Below are positions 1 through 11,423 of a DNA stretch of 64,000 nucleotides, piece after piece. Position 1 is the stretch's first letter. Every line of letters starts with the position of its first letter. Origin of the DNA: Prolixibacteraceae bacterium JC049 (lineage in GTDB: Bacteria > Bacteroidota > Bacteroidia > Bacteroidales > Prolixibacteraceae); the NCBI GenBank assembly GCA_023369685.1, contig SACZ01000001.1, positions 868,381 through 932,380 of the forward strand, given 5' to 3'. Both the position numbers and the translations under genes were made by a program. Under the pieces are notes generated by a model. It did not search any database. It saw nothing but the letters and a program-made list of their open reading frames with translations, and was not told where the DNA came from.

Positions 1-1
1 T

Positions 2-685
2 GAAATTGGAGCATTTTACCTGTATCAGGCAGATGGTATCTTCCAAAATCAAGCCGAAATCGATGCACATGTATCGTCGGATGGTACTAAAGTGCAACCT
101 GGTGCATCTCCTGGTGATATGCGTTTCAAAGACATGAATGATGATGGTAAGTTGGATGAAGATGATATCGTTTATTCTGGAGCCGGAATTCCAAAGATGG
201 AATATTCTTTGAACCTTAACGCATCTTACAAGAACTTCGATTTGTCGGTTTATTTACAAGGAGTAAGCGGCAATAAGATTTACAACGGTAATCGTTTCGA
301 GTTAGAAGGAATGGATGCTGGTCGCAACTTCTTAGCATCAACTGAAAATGCCTGGAGACCAGACAATACTAATACTAACATTCCAAGAGCAGCATTAGGC
401 GACCCCAATAGAAATAACAGAGAGTCTACTCGTTTCTTGGAAGATGGTGCTTACCTGAGGGTGAAAAATATTCAGCTAGGATATACATTACCAAAGCAAC
501 TTCTTTCAAAAATGAAATTCGATAATCTACGAGTTTATGTGAGTGGTCAGAACTTAATTACATTAACTGATTATTCAGGATTAGACCCGGAAGTTGGTCA
601 GTCGAGTGTGTTGAATACAGGTATTGACCGTACTATTTATCCGATTTCTAAATCGATTGTTTTTGGTGTGCAATTAAACTTTTAA
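2..685 (+). CDS. SusC/RagA-type TonB-dependent receptor, C-terminal part (cut by window edge)
   Basis: This is the last 227 residues of an outer-membrane TonB-dependent receptor of the SusC/RagA family, which imports oligosaccharides captured by its SusD partner. The reading frame is open from base 2, so the gene begins outside the window; the first in-window start (GTG at 92) is internal. Family marks visible are the DMNDDGKLDEDD calcium-like loop, typical of SusC proteins shortly before the last barrel strands, the phrase LRVKNIQLGYTLP, and an aromatic-rich C-terminus ending VFGVQLNF that closes the beta-barrel. The susD gene follows after 12 bases, so the two form one operon. Substrate cannot be told from this fragment. 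Confidence 0.93.
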   Translation, partial: EIGAFYLYQADGIFQNQAEIDAHVSSDGTKVQPGASPGDMRFKDMNDDGKLDEDDIVYSGAGIPKMEYSLNLNASYKNFDLSVYLQGVSGNKIYNGNRFELEGMDAGRNFLASTENAWRPDNTNTNIPRAALGDPNRNNRESTRFLEDGAYLRVKNIQLGYTLPKQLLSKMKFDNLRVYVSGQNLITLTDYSGLDPEVGQSSVLNTGIDRTIYPISKSIVFGVQLNF

Positions 686-697
686 ACAGGTAAAGAA

Positions 698-2227
698 ATG
701 AAAAAGATATATAACTTAATTTCACTTGTTATCATTGTTTTGCTTTTAGGAGCATGCAGTGAAAGCTTCTTAGAAGAAAAATCGCCAGATAAGCTAACAT
801 CAGGTAATTATTGGCGAGATAAAGCCGATGCTGAATCAGGTTTGGCTGCAGCCTATTCTCAACTAGAAGGATTTGTGGGGTGGGACCCATGGCAGGAAGG
901 TCGACCTGTTGTTGAGTATTATCGTTCCGACTTAATTGTGCCGGGAGCTGATGCGTTCAATTATTCGTGGTGGACCGATCTGTATAACTTCTCTTATACC
1001 AAAGGTAACTATGCCATTTACCTTATCTGGAAATATAACTACCGTGGACTCAATTATGCCAATCAGGTTATTGAGAAGGTAGGAGAAATGGATGAGAGTA
1101 AAATTAGCGCTGCAGATAAGAAGCAAATTGTGGCAGAAGCTACATTCTTACGAGCTTATTATCACTTCAAATTATTATCTCATTTTTCTGAAATCATTAT
1201 TCGTGATAAGGCTCCTGCGGGAAATGCAGACTTGGCAAAAGGACTATCACCACGTGAAGAGGCATGGGATTTTATTATTGCCGACTTGAAAGCTGCAGCT
1301 GATGACTTGATTTTACAGCATGATGGAAACAATATAGGAAGGGCTACAAGTGGTGCTGCCAATGCTTATTTGGGACGTGCATATATGTACCGAGCAGGAG
1401 AAGATGCAGGTAATGCTTCGACTTATATCGAAGAGGCTGGGAAAGCATTAAAGAAGGTAATCGATTCAGGAGTTTATAGCCTAACTGAAGATTTTCTTGG
1501 AATGTTTAATGGTAGCAATGAGAATAGTTCGGAGTCTATTTTCGAATTGCAATTATCTCCAGTAAAAGATAATGGTGCCAAATATGATATGTGGTTTCAG
1601 TATTTTGTTGGAGCCAATGAGTTTGGCTTCTGGGAAGAGATTTTGGGAACACCAGAGCTGTTAACCGAAATGAAAAAAGAGGGGAAAATTGCAGATGGAG
1701 GAAACTATGATAGTCGCCTTTATGAAACAGTGTTTTTCGATGATGAATATTTCAATGACGAGGCTAATCCTCGAGTATATGGAAGTACTTGGAAGTCTCG
1801 TTTTGGCGAAAATAACAGTAAAATTACATTCCGTAAATACATACCAGATGTAGCTAGTAAGTTCACCGATCGCTCTGCCATTAATCATCCGTTGATGCGA
1901 TATGCCGATGTGTTATTGCTTTATGCTGAAGTATTAAACGAGACAGGAAGTACTGGCGATGCTATTGGGTATATCAATCAGGTGAGAGATAAGCATGGAG
2001 ATATGCCTGCAATGACAGGAACAACAAAAGAAGAGGTGAAGCAGCAAATTATTCATGAAAGAGTAATGGAGTTTACCTTGGAATGTGCTCGCTTCATGGA
2101 TCTACGTCGTTGGGGAATGTTGGCTGGTAGAATGCAAGCTACAGGTAGAAATGGTTTCGATGCAGCGAAACATTCATATTTACCAATTCCGGAGGATGAA
2201 GTAAAAACGAATCCTGCTATAGATTAG
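698..2227 (+). CDS. SusD/RagB family glycan-binding lipoprotein
   Basis: Surface-exposed outer-membrane lipoprotein that caps the upstream SusC channel and binds glycan. The N-terminus has a lysine-rich start, a hydrophobic stretch and a lipobox with Cys20 (LLLGACSES), followed by the usual early SusD phrase FLEEKSPDKLTSGNYW. The middle holds the TPR-like helices (AEATFLRAYYHFKLL), and the C-terminal part has HPLMRYADVLLLYAEVLNE and the MEFTLECARFMDLRRWG segment typical of the family. Length 509 residues is normal. It is 12 bases behind the susC fragment and is closed by a strong terminator at 2252-2305. The glycan is unknown, although the downstream GH2 and GH63 enzymes suggest a galactose- and glucose-containing substrate. 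Confidence 0.95.
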   Translation: MKKIYNLISLVIIVLLLGACSESFLEEKSPDKLTSGNYWRDKADAESGLAAAYSQLEGFVGWDPWQEGRPVVEYYRSDLIVPGADAFNYSWWTDLYNFSYTKGNYAIYLIWKYNYRGLNYANQVIEKVGEMDESKISAADKKQIVAEATFLRAYYHFKLLSHFSEIIIRDKAPAGNADLAKGLSPREEAWDFIIADLKAAADDLILQHDGNNIGRATSGAANAYLGRAYMYRAGEDAGNASTYIEEAGKALKKVIDSGVYSLTEDFLGMFNGSNENSSESIFELQLSPVKDNGAKYDMWFQYFVGANEFGFWEEILGTPELLTEMKKEGKIADGGNYDSRLYETVFFDDEYFNDEANPRVYGSTWKSRFGENNSKITFRKYIPDVASKFTDRSAINHPLMRYADVLLLYAEVLNETGSTGDAIGYINQVRDKHGDMPAMTGTTKEEVKQQIIHERVMEFTLECARFMDLRRWGMLAGRMQATGRNGFDAAKHSYLPIPEDEVKTNPAID

Positions 2228-2251
2228 TTAGATTAGAGATACAATTAGTGC

Positions 2252-2305
2252 AAAAGGAACTGCCCGATAGGGTAAAAAATAATCGTGGCGGTTCCTTTAA
2301 TTTTT
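2252..2305 (+). terminator. Intrinsic terminator of the susCD operon
   Basis: A 12-bp stem (2253-2264 with 2287-2298, one G-U pair) is extended by CGAT/ATCG inside and followed by AATTTTTA. It starts 25 bases after the susD stop, so the downstream exporter and glycosidase genes probably need their own promoter. Confidence 0.8.
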
Positions 2306-2330
2306 AGTGTGGGGCAGAAAGGTAAAAAGT

Positions 2331-2370
2331 TGGATTTAATTTATCTATCTTAGAATTTCAGATAAATCCA
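2331..2370 (+). promoter_or_regulatory. Inverted repeat around a possible -7 element before the exporter genes
   Basis: TGGATTT-5 nt-ATCT (2331-2346) is the complement of AGATAAATCCA (2360-2370). Between the arms lies TATCTTAG (2346-2353), a 7 of 8 match to the Bacteroidota -7 element TAnnTTTG. The position, 18 bases before the first exporter ATG, suits an operator or a leader hairpin. Function is inferred only from position and symmetry. Confidence 0.35.
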
Positions 2371-2387
2371 ATACTTGAAAAACGATT

Positions 2388-2676
2388 ATGATTACAGTTT
2401 TAATATTGATGGCTGCTGGGATAGCAGTTGGCCTGTTTATAGATAAGTATCCCAAACTGATTAAGAAAGTAGATCAGCTGATAACATGGTCGATTTATTT
2501 GTTGCTGTTTTTGTTGGGAATTGCTGTTGGGGTAAACGATAAAATCATCAATAATCTGGATACAATTGGAGTTAGCGCATTGGTAATAACAGTTGGTGCA
2601 GTGCTGGGGAGTGTTTGTATGGCATGGGTGGTTTACAAATTTTTCTTTTCGACAGGAGTTGAGAAAGGAGGGCAAG

Positions 2677-2687
<11 letters not shown>
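2388..2687 (+). CDS. LysO family transporter, small N-terminal subunit (DUF340)
   Basis: A 99-residue membrane protein with three hydrophobic segments, including a first one beginning at the initiator Met and LITWSIYLLLFLLGIAVGV. It matches the N-terminal third of LysO (YbjE), the lysine exporter of enterobacteria, which is about 300 residues in one chain. Here the exporter is divided: 99 plus 201 residues add up to the usual length. The stop codon lies inside the next gene, an 11-base overlap, so the pair is translationally coupled and probably assembles as a heteromer. The export substrate (lysine or a related amino acid) is inferred from the family. The start at 2388 follows an A-rich leader without a clear ribosome binding site. 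Confidence 0.82.
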
Positions 2688-6409
<3,722 letters not shown>

Positions 6410-6416
6410 TTACGAG

Positions 6417-8414
6417 ATGAGAATGTTTAAAAGAACATTGTTTGTAGGCTTAGCTATGCTTTTATTTGGTTGTGAACCGGTAGAACAAGCGCAGTTAAGT
6501 TGGCAGGAAGAATATAAAAATGGGTTGGCAATAGAACGTATTCCAACTAAAAGTACCGACCTGAAACCATTTGGCTTTTCTGATAATGGAGCATGGCATG
6601 GGTACAGTCTGCCTCCTAAAGATAGCACTCAGTATTGGGGGGGCTTTGTGGGACCTCTTACCATGAAATTGTATGGAAAGTGGATGAGTAAGAGCTTAAT
6701 GGTGCTTCGTTTGAAAAAGTCGGATGGAACACTTTTTAAGATCGATGAGAATAGCTATAGTCAGAATTATTTGCCGGGCTGTTTACAGCAAAAATTCAAA
6801 GCGGGAAATTTGTTGATCAAACAAAAGCTGGTGTTTGCCGATAATCGCACGGCTTTAATAACCATTGATATCGAGAATGTAGGAAAAGAGAGAATGAACG
6901 TCACTCCAAGTTGGGAGGGAGATATCCTTTTGAAAGATGTGCAGTTGAAGTTGGCTGACGAGCAACAATATGTGGCTCTTCAATTAAAGGATGGCAGTTT
7001 TGTTCAGTTGAACTTTGATGCAAAGTTGAAGAATGTAGAGTTAGATAAGCAGCAGTTTCATACTGAATTGACTTCAATAGATGTTAAAGCTGGAAAGAAA
7101 GTTCTGTTAACTTATTCCCAATCCTATTTCTTCAATTCCGAAGAGGCAGAGAATAAGAAAGAAGCAATTGCTGGTTATTTGAGGTATCCGAATGATGTGT
7201 TGGCTAATAATAAAGAGCGTTGGAATGGCTACTTGCAAAAAACGATAACAGCTATAGATGATAGTGCAAAGCAAAAGCTGGCGGTAAAAGCATTGCAGAC
7301 ACTAATTTCCAATTGGCGTTCACCGGCGGGAGATTTGAAGCATAATGGTATTTTCCCTTCGGCAGCATACCATGGGTTTTATGGTTTTTGGTCGTGGGAT
7401 ACCTGGAAGCATTCGGTGGCTTTAGCAAAGATTCATCCTGAATTAGCCAAAGATGGTATCCGTTCAATGTTCGATTATCAGAACGAGGCCGGAATGGTTG
7501 CTGATTGTATTTATTTCGACTTAAAAGAAAATAACTGGAGAGATACAAAAGCACCATTGGCTGCATGGTCGGTATGGAAAGTCTTTGAAGCAACCAGTGA
7601 TACTGCTTTTGTTCAAGAGTTATATCCGAAAGTGTTGAAGTACCATAATTGGTGGTATATAGACAGAGATCGGGATAAGAATGGAATTTGTGAGTATGGC
7701 TCAACCGATGGGACTCTTGTTGCAGCCAAGTGGGAGAGTGGAATGGATAACGCCGTTCGTTTTGACGATACTAAAATTGCTAAGATTCATGATACAGCAT
7801 GGTCGTTTAATCAGGAATCTGTCGATTTGAATGCCTATCTACAAAAGGAAAAAGACTATCTGGCAAAGATGGCACGCTTGTTAAATAAAAGAGCCGATGC
7901 TATAAAATTGGAGGTGCAGTCGCGAGAATTGAAAGATAAAATTGTGAAGTACTTCTGGAATCAGGAGAAAGGATATTTTTTCGATATAAATATGGATACG
8001 AAAAAGCCGATTGAAACATTTGGCCCTGAAGGATGGACTTTACTTTGGACTAAAGCAGCAGGCAAACAGCAGGCTGAAGAAGTGATTCAGGTGATGTTGA
8101 ATGAAAAACATTTCAATACATTGGTTCCTTTTCCAACCTTGGATGCCAATCATGTCAAGTTTAATCCATTGAGAGGTTATTGGCGTGGTCCTGTTTGGCT
8201 CGACCAAGCTTATTTCGGTATTCAGGCACTAAAACAGTATGGTTATAACAAGGAAGCAGAGGCATTGTCGCATAAATTACTGCATAATTCAGAAGGATTA
8301 ATGCAGAAGGCTCCCATTAGAGAAAATTACCATCCATTAAGTGGAAAAGGCTTAAATGCAAACCACTTTAGCTGGTCGGCAGCTCACTTGTTGATGTTGT
8401 TGAAAGAGAAATAG
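6417..8414 (+). CDS. GH63-type glycosidase lipoprotein (YgjK-like)
   Basis: A 665-residue lipoprotein (lipobox LLFGC, Cys19) with an N-terminal beta-sandwich and a C-terminal (alpha/alpha)6 barrel of the GH63/MGH1-like kind. Recognisable phrases are GFYGFWSWDTWKHSVALAK, WESGMDNAVRFD and YWRGPVWLDQAYFGIQALK. By comparison with E. coli YgjK, Asp444 in SGMDN is the likely general acid and Glu636 in RENYHPLSG the likely base; these assignments are by motif only. GH63 enzymes act on alpha-linked glucose at oligosaccharide ends, so with the adjacent beta-galactosidase it probably finishes a mixed oligosaccharide. ATG codons at 6417 and 6423 are both possible starts. Exact substrate is unknown. Confidence 0.86.
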   Translation: MRMFKRTLFVGLAMLLFGCEPVEQAQLSWQEEYKNGLAIERIPTKSTDLKPFGFSDNGAWHGYSLPPKDSTQYWGGFVGPLTMKLYGKWMSKSLMVLRLKKSDGTLFKIDENSYSQNYLPGCLQQKFKAGNLLIKQKLVFADNRTALITIDIENVGKERMNVTPSWEGDILLKDVQLKLADEQQYVALQLKDGSFVQLNFDAKLKNVELDKQQFHTELTSIDVKAGKKVLLTYSQSYFFNSEEAENKKEAIAGYLRYPNDVLANNKERWNGYLQKTITAIDDSAKQKLAVKALQTLISNWRSPAGDLKHNGIFPSAAYHGFYGFWSWDTWKHSVALAKIHPELAKDGIRSMFDYQNEAGMVADCIYFDLKENNWRDTKAPLAAWSVWKVFEATSDTAFVQELYPKVLKYHNWWYIDRDRDKNGICEYGSTDGTLVAAKWESGMDNAVRFDDTKIAKIHDTAWSFNQESVDLNAYLQKEKDYLAKMARLLNKRADAIKLEVQSRELKDKIVKYFWNQEKGYFFDINMDTKKPIETFGPEGWTLLWTKAAGKQQAEEVIQVMLNEKHFNTLVPFPTLDANHVKFNPLRGYWRGPVWLDQAYFGIQALKQYGYNKEAEALSHKLLHNSEGLMQKAPIRENYHPLSGKGLNANHFSWSAAHLLMLLKEK

Positions 8415-8431
8415 ACATTGTGAAAATAAAA

Positions 8432-8456
8432 GAGGCTGCCGAATTTCGACAGCCTC
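8432..8456 (-). terminator. Terminator between convergent GH63 and DJ-1 genes
   Basis: Stem GAGGCTG/CAGCCTC (8432-8438 with 8450-8456). On the minus strand it is followed by TTTTATTTT, so it mainly ends the DJ-1-family transcript; the plus-strand side has only a weak T tail and may be a poorer stop for the GH63 gene. Confidence 0.7.
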
Positions 8457-8506
8457 ATTCTCATGTAAGGTGAGAAAAAAGTTAAACGTAATTTATTAGT
8501 GGCAGC

Positions 8507-9058
8507 CTATCCATTGATAAGCATACCAGCTTTTAATTGCTGAGCCAATTTGGCTCCTTTCAATTTTTCTACAATTTTTAATGAAAATAGAAGAGCTGTT
8601 CCAGGACCTTTTCCTGTAATGATATGATCAGCCTCCACTGCTGGTGCATCTGTAACAGTTGCTCCTTCTAAATGCTCTTCAAATCCAGGATAGCAAATAG
8701 CTTCTTTCCCTTTTAATAAGCCCAAATGACCAAATACCATTGGTGCGGCGCAGATAGCAGCTAATCCTTTGCCTGCTTCATCAAATGCTTTAATTTGTGC
8801 TTTTAAGCCTTCGTGTTCATCTAAGTTAGTTGCTCCAGGCAGACCGCCAGGAAGAACAATCATATCGGCTTCGTTGTAATCAACTTCTGTAAAAAGCTTA
8901 TCGGCAATTACAGGTACATTATGTGCGCTTAAAACAGTTTTATCTTCATTTATTGAAACGGTTGTAACATCTATCTCGGCACGACGAAGAACATCAATAA
9001 TACTAATTGCTTCAACATCTTCGAATCCTGTTGCCAAATGAACAAATACCTTTTTCAT
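8507..9058 (-). CDS. DJ-1/PfpI family protein (YajL-like)
   Basis: A 183-residue cytoplasmic protein of the DJ-1/ThiJ/PfpI superfamily, whose members protect against oxidative and carbonyl damage. The nucleophile Cys103 sits in the elbow AAICAAP, and Glu16 (GFEDVE) is placed as the Glu18 that tunes the cysteine in human DJ-1. LPGGLPGATNL and the C-terminal TGKGPGTALLFSLKIVEKL are typical of the DJ-1/YajL branch rather than the PfpI protease branch. It is transcribed alone, with its own terminator. Whether it is a deglycase, a chaperone or something else in this organism cannot be decided from sequence. Confidence 0.9.
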   Translation of the reverse strand: MKKVFVHLATGFEDVEAISIIDVLRRAEIDVTTVSINEDKTVLSAHNVPVIADKLFTEVDYNEADMIVLPGGLPGATNLDEHEGLKAQIKAFDEAGKGLAAICAAPMVFGHLGLLKGKEAICYPGFEEHLEGATVTDAPAVEADHIITGKGPGTALLFSLKIVEKLKGAKLAQQLKAGMLING

Positions 9059-9155
9059 AACAGAGCTTTTTAAGGTTTTCTGATTGTATGATATTATCTA
9101 CAGCTAAAATAGAAAAAAAGTCTTGAAGGTAATGAGAGTAGTAGGTATAAAATAA

Positions 9156-9184
9156 AACTCCCCGCTTGAAGAAAGCGAGGAGTT
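9156..9184 (-). terminator. Terminator of the ECF sigma factor gene
   Basis: Arms 9156-9167 and 9173-9184 form a 12-bp stem in minus-strand RNA (one G-U pair) with a 5-base loop, followed by TTATTTTAT. It lies 40 bases after the sigma factor stop. Confidence 0.82.
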
Positions 9185-9223
9185 TGAATTAATAGGCTAT
9201 CAGTTTGATGCAAAATTTACAGT

Positions 9224-9733
9224 TTATTTATCTACAAATTCGTAAAGCGATTTCTCTAATTTCTTACGTGTGAAGAAAATTCTACTTTTTACAGTACCCA
9301 AAGGAAGAGCTAAATGTTCAGCAATTTCTTTGTATTTGTAACCATCCAAGAACATTTGGAAAGGTACTCTGTACTCATCAGTCAATGAATTAATTTGCTT
9401 CACAATTTCTTTTGAATTGAAAAATGAATCAGGCGATGGATACATTTTACTTTTCGAAAACTTCAAATGCAATTCGTTGTTCGAACCATAAAATGTGTTT
9501 CTGGCCTTAATCTTCTTTCTATAGTCGTTTATGAAGGTATTCTTCATAATCGTATGAACCCAAGCGCTGAAGTTGGTGTTCTGAGTAAACTTATCTTTAT
9601 AAGATAGTGCTTTCAAAAACGTTTCCTGCAACAAGTCATTCGCCTTATCAGGATCTGAAGTCAAACTTAAAGCGTAATATAAAAGACGATCTTTAAGTCC
9701 TAATAGTTTGGTGTTAAATTGTACTTGTGTCAT
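9224..9733 (-). CDS. RNA polymerase sigma-70 factor, ECF subfamily
   Basis: Sigma factor with region 2 (ANDLLQETFLKALSYKDKF, then FSAWVHTIMKNTFINDYRKK) and region 4 (DEYRVPFQMFLDGYKYKEIAEHLALPLGTVKSRIFFTRKKL, the helix-turn-helix), separated by a short linker. This is the two-domain ECF layout and resembles the housekeeping-like ECF sigma factors common in Bacteroidia. No anti-sigma factor gene is next to it. The ATG at 9733 is preferred because conservation starts there (MTQVQFNTKLLGLKDR); an in-frame ATG at 9781 would add 16 polar residues. A terminated small transcript may lie about 300 bases upstream on the same strand, so a long leader is possible. Confidence 0.88.
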   Translation of the reverse strand: MTQVQFNTKLLGLKDRLLYYALSLTSDPDKANDLLQETFLKALSYKDKFTQNTNFSAWVHTIMKNTFINDYRKKIKARNTFYGSNNELHLKFSKSKMYPSPDSFFNSKEIVKQINSLTDEYRVPFQMFLDGYKYKEIAEHLALPLGTVKSRIFFTRKKLEKSLYEFVDK

Positions 9734-10079
9734 GGCTTTATCTTTTTGAGTTCTGTTTTCTTTTTTCAGTACTTCAAACATACAAGGTAATTTCGGATGT
9801 TTTTGTCTGAATTAGATTTTATTTATTAGTCGATAAATATTTTTTATTCGCCTAGTAAATAGAGTGTTTCACTGTAAAGCTTTATATATTTCTATATTTA
9901 GTAGAAAAGCTTTGTTGAACTATTGTACGGAGGGATTGAACAAAAAGTGACTCAAAAAGCTGATTTTTTCACATGTTCTAAAACATATAAAAATATGTAA
10001 CAAATTAGATGTGTTTAAAAATGTGAAAATTGTATATTAGTATGATTTTGCGAAATTAAATAGGAAGATGACATAGGGG

Positions 10080-10160
10080 TAAAAAAATAAGGATAGACCC
10101 CTCTATCCTTATTACCTAACTAAACCAAAAACTTTGAAATAAAATTACCCTTTAAAACCG
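10080..10160 (-). ncRNA. Candidate small RNA, about 80 nt, with its own promoter and terminator
   Basis: On the minus strand a consensus-like promoter (TTTG at 10193-10196, 20-base spacer, TATCTTCG at 10165-10172) is followed about 50 bases later by a perfect 11-bp hairpin (10103-10113 with 10086-10096, loop AGGGGT) and a run of seven T. No ORF lies between. The predicted start is near 10160. The RNA would contain GGTTTAGTTAGG just before the terminator hairpin, a possible single-stranded seed. It could instead be the attenuated leader of the sigma factor gene 300 bases downstream. Family not recognised. Confidence 0.5.
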
Positions 10161-10164
10161 GGCG

Positions 10165-10196
10165 CGAAGATAGATTCTTCAGTGTAAACCACCAAA
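10165..10196 (-). promoter_or_regulatory. Promoter for the candidate small RNA
   Basis: Minus-strand TTTG (10193-10196), 20 bases, TATCTTCG (10165-10172). The Bacteroidota consensus is TTTG, about 19-21 bases, TAnnTTTG; only one base of twelve differs. Confidence 0.5.
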
Positions 10197-10282
10197 TAAA
10201 AACGAAAAAAAAATCAAAGAAATTTCTAACTGTTTAGTTGTCCGTTACTTAGTTTTTTGTGCCTTATTTATTGGTATCACAA

Positions 10283-10313
10283 TTCGCTAAAACAGACAGA
10301 AATCGTATATTCG
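10283..10313 (+). promoter_or_regulatory. Promoter of the DUF5606 gene
   Basis: TTCG (10283-10286), 19 bases, TATATTCG (10306-10313), with the same TTCG ending of the -7 element as the divergent small-RNA promoter. The start would fall near 10318, about 20 bases before the ATG. Confidence 0.4.
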
Positions 10314-10338
10314 CAGGAGAATTAAATAAGAAATCGAT

Positions 10339-10758
10339 ATGTTGAAAGGAATATTAGCTATATCTGGACAAGGAGGTTTATTTAAACTAGTTTCCGAAAC
10401 TAAAAACGGAATCATCGTAGAATCTTTATTAACTGGTAAACGCCAGCCTGCATATGCATCAGCGCGAATTAGTGCATTAGAAGATATTGCCATTTATAGT
10501 GATGTAGACGAGGTGCCTTTAAAAGAGGTATTCAAAAACATTAGTGAGAAAGAGAATGGCGAAGCTGCTATTAGTCACAAGTCTTCAGGAAACGAAATTA
10601 AAGCCTATTTTGGTGAAGTAATGCCTGAATACGACGAAGATCGTGTTTATGTTTCAGACATGAAAAAGGTTATTCAATGGTATAATCTTTTGCAGGAACA
10701 AGGATTACTGGATTTCTCTGAAGAAGAAAAAGAGGAAGAAGAAAAAACCGAAGAATAG
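10339..10758 (+). CDS. DUF5606 domain protein, Bacteroidota-specific
   Basis: A 139-residue soluble protein of a family (DUF5606) found almost only in Bacteroidota and without a known function. The first 55 residues (LKGILAISGQGGLFKLVSETKNG to RISALEDIAIYS) form a compact, well conserved beta-rich domain; the middle has VYVSDMKKVIQWYNLLQEQGLLDF, and the tail is a run of Glu and Lys that is probably disordered. Start at 10339 follows a 20-base leader from the promoter at 10283-10313. It is monocistronic with a strong terminator. The name describes sequence family only. Confidence 0.88.
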   Translation: MLKGILAISGQGGLFKLVSETKNGIIVESLLTGKRQPAYASARISALEDIAIYSDVDEVPLKEVFKNISEKENGEAAISHKSSGNEIKAYFGEVMPEYDEDRVYVSDMKKVIQWYNLLQEQGLLDFSEEEKEEEEKTEE

Positions 10759-10765
10759 ATCATTA

Positions 10766-10788
10766 GGGAGCTTTTAGCTCCCTTTTTT
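10766..10788 (+). terminator. Terminator of the DUF5606 gene
   Basis: GGGAGCT/AGCTCCC with a three-base loop and six T (10783-10788), 8 bases after the stop. Convergent with the exonuclease gene. Confidence 0.9.
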
Positions 10789-10802
10789 ATGCTCTCAATT
10801 AT

Positions 10803-11333
10803 TTATATCGAAGAAAAAAGATTGGGTTCGCTTTCGTTTTTTGTTTTCATTAGAAGTTCGAAAAGCTGAACCGTAGCTAAAGCATCTCCTGCCGCCCTGT
10901 GTCTCCCATCAATTTTAATATTCAGATCATCACACAACTTTCCTAAACTGTAAGACCGGTGTCCGGGAATAATTTTCCGACTAAGTTGTACTGTGCACAA
11001 CTTATTTCTATTGTATTCGTATCCCAACGATTTAAATTCTTGTTTTATAAATTGATAATCGAAATTTACATTGTGGGCAACAAAAATATTTCCGGCAGTC
11101 ATTTCTACTATCTTTTTGGCCACCTGATAAAACTTAGGAGCATCAGCAACCATTGAATTGTCAATGCCAGTAAGATTGGTGATATACCACGGAATATTTA
11201 TTTCCGGATTAATAAGGGTAGAAAAAGAGTCAATAATTTCTACTCCGTTGTGATTGTAAATGGCAACTTCGGTGATTTTTCCACCGTTTAAAGCACTGTT
11301 GCCAGTTGTTTCTATGTCAATTATGGAATACAT
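10803..11333 (-). CDS. DnaQ-like 3'-5' exonuclease (DEDDh)
   Basis: A 176-residue exonuclease of the DnaQ/polymerase III epsilon superfamily. All five DEDDh metal and catalytic residues are visible: Asp6 and Glu8 (IDIETTG), Asp92 (HNVNFDYQF), His145 and Asp150 (HRAAGDALAT). The gene encodes only the exonuclease domain; the GIY-YIG extension that many Bacteroidota relatives carry is absent. The ATG at 11333 was chosen: a TTG at 11342 would add three residues but lies inside a likely -7 element (CATTTTTG, 11340-11347 minus strand), which would also make the mRNA nearly leaderless. It probably acts in DNA repair or RNA trimming; a polymerase proofreading role is not shown. Confidence 0.88.
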   Translation of the reverse strand: MYSIIDIETTGNSALNGGKITEVAIYNHNGVEIIDSFSTLINPEINIPWYITNLTGIDNSMVADAPKFYQVAKKIVEMTAGNIFVAHNVNFDYQFIKQEFKSLGYEYNRNKLCTVQLSRKIIPGHRSYSLGKLCDDLNIKIDGRHRAAGDALATVQLFELLMKTKNESEPNLFSSI

Positions 11334-11423
11334 CAGGTGCAAAAATGGTAAAATTATTTATATTGTTACACTCAATGTAGCAACTGTTTCAATTGGAATA
11401 AAAGAACAAAATAGATAAACAAA

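Noticed and set aside
7252-7704. 150-codon minus-strand frame
   Set aside because: Antisense inside the GH63 gene, whose own motifs are intact there.
9224-10338. ECF sigma with anti-sigma/SusC regulatory set
   Set aside because: No FecR-like gene is adjacent and the SusC proteins in the window have no STN domain.
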